Source of the DNA: Antrihabitans cavernicola
GTDB lineage: Bacteria > Actinomycetota > Actinomycetes > Mycobacteriales > Mycobacteriaceae
Reading direction: 5' to 3'
Assembly (NCBI RefSeq): GCF_008297975.1
Contig: NZ_VLNY01000001.1
Coordinates: 124,001 to 188,000, forward strand
DNA: 64,000 bases
Shown: positions 8,895-17,284 of the stretch, piece by piece
Layout: the number at the start of each line of letters is the position of its first letter
How positions within the stretch are numbered: the first letter of the stretch is position 1
Notes under the pieces: generated by a model
Database searches by the model: none
Told to the model about the DNA's origin: nothing
The model's input: the letters and a program-made list of their open reading frames with translations, nothing else
Program-made: the position numbers and the translations under genes

Positions 8895-9329
8895 CTACCC
8901 CAGCTCGCGCTTCAGGTTCTCCAGCGTCTGCGCCTGAATCTTCTTCAGCCCCAACGGCGCGAAGGTCTTCTCGAAGAAGCCGCCGATGCCGCCCGCGCCT
9001 ACCCATTCGGTGGTGGTCGTGATCTGCGAACCGGTACCGCTCGGCTCGACGGTCCAGCGGGTGACCAACGACGAGTTGGCGTCACGCTCGGTGACCGTGT
9101 TACCCGCAACGGCAACGCTCGCCTTGACGTTGCGCGAACGCTTCGACGTTGCCTGCAGCGTCCACTCGGCAACGGTGCCGTCGCCCTGACCACCCGAGAT
9201 CACCCGGTAGTCGCGGTACTGCTCGGGGAGGATGCGGGGTCGCACCGTCTCGTAGTCCGACAACGCCGTGAGCGCCGCTTCCGGGGCCGCTGCGACTGTG
9301 ATCGAACTGCTGGCACTGACCTGTCCCAC
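8895..9329 (-). CDS. SRPBCC (START-like) domain protein
   Basis: A 144-residue single-domain SRPBCC/polyketide cyclase-like protein. It begins MGQVSASSSITVAAAPEAAL, has the central SDYETVRPRILPEQYRDYRV region and the last long helix ends IQAQTLENLKRELG. The fold binds hydrophobic ligands. Its position between the recR-ybaB group and the FAD oxidase/methyltransferase pair matches Rv3718c in M. tuberculosis. Ligand and role are unknown. Confidence 0.85.
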   Translation of the reverse strand: MGQVSASSSITVAAAPEAALTALSDYETVRPRILPEQYRDYRVISGGQGDGTVAEWTLQATSKRSRNVKASVAVAGNTVTERDANSSLVTRWTVEPSGTGSQITTTTEWVGAGGIGGFFEKTFAPLGLKKIQAQTLENLKRELG

Positions 9330-9434
9330 GTGAATCTCCTCTGTGCACTACGACGTTGTTGTGGCAATTGTTCCTGGACTGCCTCGACTTTGCGATGACT
9401 CTTCGCTCACGTGTGAGCAGAGCCACTACCTGGG

Positions 9435-12400
9435 TCAACGGTCGAGTTCGCACACGTCTGCGAGAAACGTCTGCGGCACGTCGGGCCATGCGGACGGCCA
9501 CTGTCCGTTTCGACGGACTTCGAGAAGCGACGCGACGAGCGCAACGACGCGGGCACCGCCGTCGCGCAGAACTTGCGGTAATCCCAGCTCGGCGCAGATG
9601 CCGACAGCAGGCACCACCACGTCCTTCGCCTCGCCCGTCCAGCCGGCGGCGGCGAGGCTCGCAGCCAGCAGAAGCGTCGCTTGCACAGCTGCAAACGGGC
9701 CGGTTGTCCGTTTCAGCAACGCGCGGGCGCGTCGGCACGCCTCCTCGTCGCTGTCTAGTCGGTGCTCGTCCAGCAGTGCGACGATCGTTGCGGCTTCGAC
9801 CACCGCGGCTGTGCGCCGATCCGACGACGGTGCAACGACATCGCGTGGCAGTCGCCAGCGTGCGCGCTCGTAGTCGACCCAGGCAGCCAATCGCGGTAGT
9901 CCATGCTGCTCTGCGACCGCGGCGCCCTGCGCCAACCGAGCTGTCGCCGTAGTCAGGTCACCGCGGAGTGCCTTGATCCGAGCACCGGTGACGAGCGTTG
10001 CGATCAGGAAGTCGACAGCACCGACATCCGTTCCAGGTCGATGACTATCGTCGAGCAGGCGTTCCGCGGCGACGAGGTCGCCCTGGTCGTAGACGAGCTG
10101 CCCGAGCATGGCACTCGCGAGTCGCATCGCGTGCGAGTGGTGATCCGGCGCCACCTTCCTCGCTGCCCGGAAGCTCGCTGCAGCCGCGGCGATGTCGAGC
10201 TGTTCGCGCGCGGCCATCCCGGCGAGACAGTGTCCGTAGACAGCGGCGAGGGGGTCGTTGGATCGCGCGTGGTAGTCGACGGCCCACGTTTGCAACTCTC
10301 GCGCTTCGACGAACTTACCGTCGTGGATCAGTACATACGATCGGGTGTTCGCGGCCAACGAGACCACCCAGGCCGGTACGTCGTCCGGTTGCGAAAGGCA
10401 CTCGGCAACAAGGGCATCGACGCCATCGGTACGGTCGGCTATGGCTTCGGTTGCGCCGTTGAGCACGTCCGCTTCGATGCGTTGTTCCGCATCGTTGGAG
10501 GTGGACGCCGTGAACGCGTTGGTGATCCGATCGAGCGCCGATCGCGCCGCCTTGGAATGCTGCAGACCCACGTTGGCGCGGGCAACGGTCATCAACAGCC
10601 GCGATCGTGCCGCTACCTTCTGCACGGGCAGCTTTCCGACGACTCCGAGCAATGTGCCGATCCGCGAATGCTCGATCAGATCGTTTCCACCCGACTCGAT
10701 CAGATCCATTGCGAGATCGAGTTCGGTTGCCGCAACGGCATGATCGACGGCCTCGCGCAACATCTGATGCGTTGCGAACCAACCCGACGCACGCAGGTGC
10801 AGGATCCGAGTCCGCCCCGGGTGTTTACGTTCGAGCCGGGTACGCAGAAATTCGGCGAACAGCAGCTGGAAGCGAAACCAGTCGGGATCCTCGTCGATCC
10901 TGTGCAGAAAGAGATCTCGCCGATCGGCTTCTTCCAACAAGGTCAGCGCATCGGGTTGGTCGGACAGTGTTGCGGCAAGACTGCCGGAGACACGTTCCAC
11001 GATCGAGAGCGACATCAGGAACTCGAGCATCTTCGGTTCGATTGTGTCCAAGACGTTTTCGGCCAGATACTCGCCTATCTCGCGGTGGTTGCCGGAGAGT
11101 CGGTCGATCAACGTGACCGGATCGGAGGTCTTGTGCAACGAGAGCGCGACCAGCTTCACCGCCGCCATCCACCCCTCGGTTGCCGCGAAGATCTTGGCGA
11201 CCTGAGCATCGGTCACGGCGCACCCATGCAGGTCGATCAAGAACTGTGAGCATTCGTCCTCGGTCAAACGCAGTGCATCGGTGTCGATTTCGACGATCTC
11301 GTCGCGAACTCGCATGCGGCTCAGCGGCAGACCGCTGCGCGACCTACTGGTCACGATCAGCCGTAGCTGTCGAGAGCTGTTGTCCAGCAAGTACTCCATC
11401 GCGTGCACAACACCGTCGTCGGTGATGCGATGCCAGTCGTCGACGACTATCGCAACCGGTCGGCCGCTCACGTGCACCTGCTCGATCAGCGCCCCGAGCA
11501 CATATTGCTCGCCACCCTCTTCGAGGGTCCGCGTGAGATCAGAACCGATGTCGGGCCGCACCCGAGTGATGGCGTCGACCAAGTGCGTCAGGAACCACAC
11601 CACGTTGTTGTCGTCGCTGTCGATGCTCAACCAGCCGACCGAAACGTCGTCACCGGTCAGCACCTCGCGCCATTGCGCGGCCAGCGAACTCTTGCCGAAG
11701 CCGGCGGGAGCGTGAATCAAGGTGAGCCGACGCGCGCGTCCTGCCCGAAGCTGATCCAGCAGTCTGGTCCGCGGTAGTTGTACCCGGGTCGGCGGCGGCG
11801 GCCGAAACTTCGTGGCAGATGTCGCGACGCCGGTCGTCGGCGCACGCGCTGCGGGTCTGCCGGTGAGCAACGCCATGTCGTCGACCGCCAACCCGTTGGT
11901 CGCTTCGATACCGGCGAGCAACTGCCCGAAATCGGCGGCCGTCGCGGGCCGGTTCGCCGGCTCCGAAGCCATCGCCGCTTCGATCGCCGCAGCGACGTCG
12001 GACGGGATGTCGAAGGCGCTCATGTCCGGCAACGGGTCGGTGGTGATGCGCAGGAACTGTGCGACCACCTTCTCCCCCGTGCGACGCTCGAACGCCGCGT
12101 GCCCGGTGATCAGGCAGAACAGTGTTGCGCCGAGTCCGTAGATGTCCGACGCAGGTGTCGGCGGTAGACCTTTCAGCACTTCAGGGGCGGTGAATGCGGG
12201 CGAACCGGCGATCATGTGGGTCGACGTTTCGAAGCCGCCCGGCATCCGTGCGATACCGAAATCCGTGAGCTGCGGTTCGCCGTAGTCGGTCACCAGAACG
12301 TTCGCGGGCTTCACGTCGCGATGCAGGATGCCGACCCGGTGGGCGGACTCGACAGCGCCCGCCAGCTTCACCCCGATCCGCAGCGTCGCAGCCCAGCCGA

Positions 12401-12761
12401 GCGGACCGTCGTCACGCACCACCGTGTCCAGCGAACCCCGCGCGTGAAACGGCATCACGATGTACGGCCGACCGGTCAGAGTCACGTCGACATGCAGGAT
12501 GTCGACGATGTTCGGATGCCCGCTGACCTTGCCCATCGCGTGCTCTTCGCGGAGAAAACGCTCACGGTTCTCGTCGTCGAGATCTGCGGAGAGCACCTTG
12601 ACCGCAACGGTTCTACCGAGCGAGCGTTGCTCGCACCGGTACACCACACCGAATCCACCGCGCCCGATCTCCTGGGCATTCTCGAGACCTGCGGCATCGA
12701 GTTCGTCGGCAATGGTCGGGGTCAGATCACGTTGCGTGGGAGGCGGATCGGCATCGGTCAT
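9435..12761 (-). CDS. PknK-like Ser/Thr protein kinase with MalT-like AAA domain
   Basis: A 1108-residue protein. Residues 30-285 form a Hanks-type kinase: GRGGFGVVY P-loop at 33, VAVK lysine at 55, HRDVKPAN at 147 with catalytic D149, and DFG at 167. A Pro/Arg linker follows. Then comes a STAND NTPase like that of MalT, with Walker A APAGFGKSS at 351 and VAIVVDDWHRI as Walker B, and a long TPR-like helical C-terminus. No LuxR helix-turn-helix is visible at the end, as in M. tuberculosis PknK (about 1110 aa). There is no transmembrane helix, so it should be cytosolic. PknK regulates translation and stress responses in mycobacteria; the targets here are unknown. Confidence 0.9.
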   Translation of the reverse strand: MTDADPPPTQRDLTPTIADELDAAGLENAQEIGRGGFGVVYRCEQRSLGRTVAVKVLSADLDDENRERFLREEHAMGKVSGHPNIVDILHVDVTLTGRPYIVMPFHARGSLDTVVRDDGPLGWAATLRIGVKLAGAVESAHRVGILHRDVKPANVLVTDYGEPQLTDFGIARMPGGFETSTHMIAGSPAFTAPEVLKGLPPTPASDIYGLGATLFCLITGHAAFERRTGEKVVAQFLRITTDPLPDMSAFDIPSDVAAAIEAAMASEPANRPATAADFGQLLAGIEATNGLAVDDMALLTGRPAARAPTTGVATSATKFRPPPPTRVQLPRTRLLDQLRAGRARRLTLIHAPAGFGKSSLAAQWREVLTGDDVSVGWLSIDSDDNNVVWFLTHLVDAITRVRPDIGSDLTRTLEEGGEQYVLGALIEQVHVSGRPVAIVVDDWHRITDDGVVHAMEYLLDNSSRQLRLIVTSRSRSGLPLSRMRVRDEIVEIDTDALRLTEDECSQFLIDLHGCAVTDAQVAKIFAATEGWMAAVKLVALSLHKTSDPVTLIDRLSGNHREIGEYLAENVLDTIEPKMLEFLMSLSIVERVSGSLAATLSDQPDALTLLEEADRRDLFLHRIDEDPDWFRFQLLFAEFLRTRLERKHPGRTRILHLRASGWFATHQMLREAVDHAVAATELDLAMDLIESGGNDLIEHSRIGTLLGVVGKLPVQKVAARSRLLMTVARANVGLQHSKAARSALDRITNAFTASTSNDAEQRIEADVLNGATEAIADRTDGVDALVAECLSQPDDVPAWVVSLAANTRSYVLIHDGKFVEARELQTWAVDYHARSNDPLAAVYGHCLAGMAAREQLDIAAAAASFRAARKVAPDHHSHAMRLASAMLGQLVYDQGDLVAAERLLDDSHRPGTDVGAVDFLIATLVTGARIKALRGDLTTATARLAQGAAVAEQHGLPRLAAWVDYERARWRLPRDVVAPSSDRRTAAVVEAATIVALLDEHRLDSDEEACRRARALLKRTTGPFAAVQATLLLAASLAAAGWTGEAKDVVVPAVGICAELGLPQVLRDGGARVVALVASLLEVRRNGQWPSAWPDVPQTFLADVCELDR

Positions 12762-12932
12762 CGCGGATCAGGAACGTTCGTCGATTCCCCATGGGACCAC
12801 CATCCCTATAAGGTATCCGACTTGTGACCGGTGTCACGCAGCCGCTGAAGCGGGCGCAACATTTGCGTGAAGTTCCCGGTCAAGGGGTACCTCTCTGTAG
12901 CAAGACGAACAACCTAGCGATAGCGTCGAAGG

Positions 12933-14360
12933 GTGGCTGTATCTGTGAACGGGCTTACTCGACGCACTGCTGAGCGCCGAGAAACGGGGGTTGCCGCGCA
13001 CCGAGCGGGAGTCGATCGTTTGCTCGCGAGTTACCAAGCAATTCCAGCAAACGCGACTGTCAGGTTGGCGAAGAAGACGTCCAATCTGTTCCGAGCGCGC
13101 GCCAAGGCGACCGCACCCGGATTGGACGTCAGCGGATTGGACTCGGTCATCAGCGTCGATCCCGACGCGAAGACCGCCGACGTCGCCGGGATGTGTACCT
13201 ACGAAGACCTGGTCGCGGCCACTCTTCCGTACGGTTTGGCACCGCTGGTGGTGCCGCAGTTGAAGACCATCACGCTCGGCGGCGCGGTGACCGGGTTGGG
13301 CATCGAATCGTCGTCGTTCCGCAACGGCCTGCCGCACGAGTCGGTGCTCGAGATCGATGTGCTGACGGGTAGCGGTGAGATCGTCACGGTGACGCCGGAC
13401 GGCGAGCACGCAGATCTGTTTCGTGGGTTCCCTAATTCCTACGGCACGCTCGGCTATTCGACGCGGCTGAAAATCGAGCTCGAGACGGTGCAGCCGTTCG
13501 TCGCACTCCGCCATGTCCGCTTCCGCGACGTACGCGAACTGCAGGCCACGATGGATCGGATCGTGGTCGAGCGCAGCTACGACGGACAGCAGGTCGACTA
13601 CCTGGACGGCGTCGTGTTCAGCGCCGACGAGAGCTACCTGACGCTCGGGCGGCAGACCGACGAGCCCGGTCCGGTCAGCGACTACACCGATATGGACGTT
13701 TACTACCGGTCGATTCAGAGCAAGCAGACCGACCGGCTCACCATCCACGACTATCTGTGGCGTTGGGATACGGACTGGTTCTGGTGCTCGCGCGCCTTCG
13801 GTACGCAGAACCCGCGGATCCGTCGGTTCTGGCCGAAGAAGTATCGCCGCAGCAGTTTCTACTGGAAGCTGATCGGGCTCGATCAGAAATACGACATCGC
13901 CGATCGCCTCGAAGCACGCAAGGGCAATCCGCCGCGCGAACGCGTGGTCCAGGACATCGAGGTGCCGATCGACCGCACCGCCGAGTTCATCGAGTGGTTC
14001 CTGCGCGAAATCCCGATCGAGCCGATCTGGTTGTGCCCGTTGCAGTTACGTGAACCTGGTCGCGACGTCGAGCGGCGGTGGCCGCTGTATCCGCTGGCGC
14101 CGAAGCGCACCTACGTCAACGTCGGCTTCTGGTCGTCGGTGCCGATCGTGCCCGGTCAGCCCGAAGGTGCGGCCAACCGGCTGATCGAAAACAAGGTCAG
14201 CGAGCTGGACGGACATAAATCGCTGTACTCCGACGCTTACTACTCAGAGGATGAGTTCGCCGAGCTGTACGGCGGAGCGGACTACGCCGAATTGAAGACC
14301 AAGTACGACCCAACTTCACGATTGCTCGATTTATACGCAAAGGCGGTGCGACGTAAATGA
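12933..14360 (+). CDS. FAD-binding oxidoreductase (Rv3719/DHCR24-like)
   Basis: 475 residues. The N-terminal half is a PCMH-type FAD domain (TADVAGMCTYEDLVAATLPY, then LGGAVTGLGIESSSFRNGLP) and the C-terminal half resembles delta24-sterol reductase-like proteins. It overlaps the next gene, a cyclopropane synthase-like methyltransferase, by 4 bp, so the two are coupled. This pair matches Rv3719-Rv3720. In mycobacteria a paralogous pair of FAD reductase plus SAM methyltransferase makes 10-methyl branched (tuberculostearic) fatty acids, and a similar lipid reaction is plausible. The GTG at 12933 is used as start; a GTG four codons later is an alternative. Confidence 0.85.
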   Translation: MAVSVNGLTRRTAERRETGVAAHRAGVDRLLASYQAIPANATVRLAKKTSNLFRARAKATAPGLDVSGLDSVISVDPDAKTADVAGMCTYEDLVAATLPYGLAPLVVPQLKTITLGGAVTGLGIESSSFRNGLPHESVLEIDVLTGSGEIVTVTPDGEHADLFRGFPNSYGTLGYSTRLKIELETVQPFVALRHVRFRDVRELQATMDRIVVERSYDGQQVDYLDGVVFSADESYLTLGRQTDEPGPVSDYTDMDVYYRSIQSKQTDRLTIHDYLWRWDTDWFWCSRAFGTQNPRIRRFWPKKYRRSSFYWKLIGLDQKYDIADRLEARKGNPPRERVVQDIEVPIDRTAEFIEWFLREIPIEPIWLCPLQLREPGRDVERRWPLYPLAPKRTYVNVGFWSSVPIVPGQPEGAANRLIENKVSELDGHKSLYSDAYYSEDEFAELYGGADYAELKTKYDPTSRLLDLYAKAVRRK

Positions 14361-15673
14361 CAACCTTCAAAGACAAAGCCGATTCCCGCTGGGACACAGG
14401 ACAAAAGCTCACCATCGCCGAGATCCTCGAGATCTTCACCAACGGCGACCTACCGCTGCGCTTCAGCGCCTACGACGGCAGCACCGCCGGGCCCGCGGAC
14501 GCCAAGTACGGCCTCGATCTGAAGACGCCCCGCGGTACGACCTACCTGGTGACGGCACCCGGCGATCTCGGCATGGCCCGCGCCTACGTTTCTGGCGACC
14601 TCGAGGCCGTCGGCGTGCATCCCGGCGATCCGTACGAGATCCTGCGCGTCATGGGTGAAGAGCTGCACTTCAGTCGGCCGGACGCCATGACGCTGGCCAG
14701 CGTCATGCGCTCGCTCGGCTGGGAGACGCTGCGCCCGGTCGCGCCACCGCCGCAGGAGACGTTGCCGCGGTGGCGTCGTATCGCCGAAGGCCTACGGCAC
14801 TCGAAATCCCGTGATGCGGAAGCGATCCACCATCACTACGACGTGTCCAACGCGTTCTACGAGAAGGTCCTCGGACCCTCGATGACCTACACCTGTGCTG
14901 CCTACGAAGACGCGGATCGCACCCTCGAACAGGCGCAGGAGAACAAGTACCGCCTTGTCTTCGACAAGCTGCGGCTGAAAGAAGGTGATCGGCTGCTCGA
15001 CATCGGTTGCGGCTGGGGCGGAATGGTGCGCTACGCCGCCCGCCGCGGTGTGCACGTGATCGGTGCGACGTTGTCGGCAGAGCAGGCCGAGTGGGCACAG
15101 AAGGCGATCGCCGAGGAAGGTTTGTCCGCGCTGGCCGAGGTGCGGCACTCCGACTACCGCGATGTTCAGGAGACCGGTTTCGACGCCGTGTCGTCGATCG
15201 GGCTCACCGAACACATCGGGGTGCAGAACTATCCGGCGTACTTCGGCTTCATTCAGTCCAAGCTGCGCGACGGCGGCCTGTTCCTGAACCACTGCATCAC
15301 CCGCCCGGACAACACGCGCAGCACCAAGGCCGGCGGGTTCATCGATCGCTACGTCTTCCCCGACGGCGAGCTGATCGGGTCGGGTCGCATCATCACCGAC
15401 ATCCAGAACGTCGGTCTCGAGGTGCGGCACGAGGAGAACCTACGTGAGCACTACGCGTTGACGTTGGCGGAGTGGAACAAGAACTTGGTCGAGCATTGGG
15501 ACGAGTGCGTCGCCGAAGTGGGTATCGGCACCGCGAAGGTGTGGGGCCTGTACCTCGCGGGATCGCGACTCGGGTTCGAGCGCAACGTCATTCAGCTGCA
15601 CCAAGTGCTGTCGGTGAAGGTGCCTGCCGGTGGCAACGTCGGTCTGCCGCTGCGGCCGTGGTGGGTGGCGTAG
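14357..15673 (+). CDS. Cyclopropane-fatty-acyl-phospholipid synthase-like methyltransferase
   Basis: 438 residues. An N-terminal helical domain of about 130 residues (as in full-length CFA synthases) is followed by the SAM-binding methyltransferase core: LLDIGCGWGGMVRYAARRGV near residue 213 and AIHHHYDVSNAFYEKVLGPS near residue 155. These enzymes methylate double bonds of membrane-lipid acyl chains. Because it is translationally coupled to an FAD oxidoreductase, the product could be a reduced methyl branch rather than a cyclopropane ring. It corresponds in position to Rv3720. Confidence 0.88.
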   Translation: MTTFKDKADSRWDTGQKLTIAEILEIFTNGDLPLRFSAYDGSTAGPADAKYGLDLKTPRGTTYLVTAPGDLGMARAYVSGDLEAVGVHPGDPYEILRVMGEELHFSRPDAMTLASVMRSLGWETLRPVAPPPQETLPRWRRIAEGLRHSKSRDAEAIHHHYDVSNAFYEKVLGPSMTYTCAAYEDADRTLEQAQENKYRLVFDKLRLKEGDRLLDIGCGWGGMVRYAARRGVHVIGATLSAEQAEWAQKAIAEEGLSALAEVRHSDYRDVQETGFDAVSSIGLTEHIGVQNYPAYFGFIQSKLRDGGLFLNHCITRPDNTRSTKAGGFIDRYVFPDGELIGSGRIITDIQNVGLEVRHEENLREHYALTLAEWNKNLVEHWDECVAEVGIGTAKVWGLYLAGSRLGFERNVIQLHQVLSVKVPAGGNVGLPLRPWWVA

Positions 15674-15716
15674 CCGGCTCTGGACATAACGGGCAGCTGC
15701 GGCGTCCAATGGGCGG

Positions 15717-17231
15717 ATGAGCAATCCCGTCGTTGTCGATATCGGTCCGGTAACCGCCGCGGACGTCGTCGCGGTCGCGAGAGACTTCGCGACCGTGTCT
15801 CTCGCCCCGGCGGCGGTTCAGGCAATCGCGGAGTCGCGCGCTGTCGTCGAGGCCCTTGCCGAGGACCCGAACCCGCATTACGGAATCTCCACGGGGTTCG
15901 GGGCGTTGGCGACCACGCATATTCCGCGCGAGCGACGGGCTGCGTTGCAGACGTCGCTGATCCGATCGCACGCGGCGGGCACCGGCACACCTGTGGAGAC
16001 CGAGGTGGTCCGGGCGATGATGCTGCTGCGGCTCAGCACACTCGCAACCGGAAGAACCGGAATCCGTCCTGCGACAGTCGATCTGATGGTGGGCCTGCTC
16101 AATGCGGGCATCACGCCGGTGGTGCCGGAATACGGCTCACTCGGCTGCTCGGGCGACCTGGCACCGCTCTCGGCGGTGGCGCTGGCCTTGATCGGCGAGG
16201 GCGACGTCGACGTGGTCACCGGTACGACTGCTGTACGGCGCACCGCGGCCGATGCGCTCGCCGCTGCCGGCCTGACGCCGGTCGTGCTCGCGGAGAAGGA
16301 AGGCCTGGCGCTGGTCAACGGCACCGACGGCATGCTCGGGATGCTCTGCCTGGCCCTGCACGATCTGCACTACCTTTGGGACACAGCAGATCTCGCAGCG
16401 GCGATGTCGATCGAGGCACTCCTCGGAACGGATCAGGTGTTCCTCCCCGAATTGCAGGCGTTGCGTCCGCAACTCGGTCAAGCCGACAGCGCGGCCGCGA
16501 TCGCGGCAATGCTGGCCACGTCTCCCATCGTCGCGTCGCACGCGGGGCCCGGCGACAACCGGGTGCAGGACGCATACTCGATGCGTTGTACGCCCGCCGT
16601 GCACGGCACGGCCCGGGACACCACGGCGCACGCGAGTGCCGTCGCAAGCCGCGAATTGGCCAGTGCCATCGACAATCCCGTCGTGCTACCCGACGGCCGG
16701 GTGCTCAGCAACGGCAACTTCCATGGCGCACCTGTCGCCGCGGTGCTCGACTTTCTCGCTATCTCCGTCGCCGACGTGGCGTCGATCTCCGAACGGCGCA
16801 CGGACCGGATGCTCGATCCCGCGAGATCCCGTGGACTACCACCGTTTCTGGCATACGAGGTGGGCGTGGACTCCGGTCACATGATCGCGCAGTACACCCA
16901 GGCAGGGATGGTGGCCGAGCTCAAGCGGCTTGCCGTTCCAGCCTCCGTCGATTCCATCCCGAGTTCGGCGATGCAGGAAGACCACGTATCGCTCGGCTGG
17001 CACGCTGCCCGCAAGCTGCGGCGCGGAGTGGACGCCGTGCGACGCGTGCTCGCCATCGAAATTCTCACCGCGGCGCGGGCTTTGGACTTCCGGTCACCTC
17101 TACAGCCCGGTCCCGTCACCGGTGCAGCAGTGGCAAAGGTGCGAGAGCGTGTACCCGGCCCGGGTCCTGACCGGCACCTCGCAGTCGAGATCGACGCGGT
17201 TGTCGACCTGCTCGCCGAGCGGCAGCTTTAG
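15717..17231 (+). CDS. hutH: Histidine ammonia-lyase
   Basis: 504 residues, full length for HAL, converting L-histidine to urocanate and ammonia. HYGISTGFG at 54-62 carries the catalytic Tyr. The MIO cofactor segment reads GSLGCSGDLAP, so the cyclising triad is Cys144-Ser145-Gly146 instead of the usual Ala-Ser-Gly; a Cys-Gly imidazolinone is, as far as I recall, also found in other actinobacterial HALs. SRELASAIDNPVV and a following GNFHG motif are also present. No other hut gene is in the window, so the rest of the pathway must be elsewhere. It ends at a strong bidirectional terminator. Confidence 0.92.
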   Translation: MSNPVVVDIGPVTAADVVAVARDFATVSLAPAAVQAIAESRAVVEALAEDPNPHYGISTGFGALATTHIPRERRAALQTSLIRSHAAGTGTPVETEVVRAMMLLRLSTLATGRTGIRPATVDLMVGLLNAGITPVVPEYGSLGCSGDLAPLSAVALALIGEGDVDVVTGTTAVRRTAADALAAAGLTPVVLAEKEGLALVNGTDGMLGMLCLALHDLHYLWDTADLAAAMSIEALLGTDQVFLPELQALRPQLGQADSAAAIAAMLATSPIVASHAGPGDNRVQDAYSMRCTPAVHGTARDTTAHASAVASRELASAIDNPVVLPDGRVLSNGNFHGAPVAAVLDFLAISVADVASISERRTDRMLDPARSRGLPPFLAYEVGVDSGHMIAQYTQAGMVAELKRLAVPASVDSIPSSAMQEDHVSLGWHAARKLRRGVDAVRRVLAIEILTAARALDFRSPLQPGPVTGAAVAKVRERVPGPGPDRHLAVEIDAVVDLLAERQL

Positions 17232-17237
17232 TACGGC

Positions 17238-17275
17238 AAAGGCCGCGAACCAGTCGAAACTGGTTCGCGGCCTTT
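17238..17275. terminator. Bidirectional terminator between hutH and fadB
   Basis: A perfect 17-bp inverted repeat (arms 17238-17254 and 17259-17275, loop CGAA) lies between the convergent hutH and fadB stops. Arm ends of AAA and TTT give short T-tracts on both strands. Confidence 0.9.
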
Positions 17276-17284
17276 GGTTTTCAG

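Noticed and set aside
9903-11249. Long plus-strand frame (448 codons) inside the PknK gene
   Set aside because: It lies wholly opposite the kinase gene, shows no known domain, and is the usual antisense frame of high-GC DNA.
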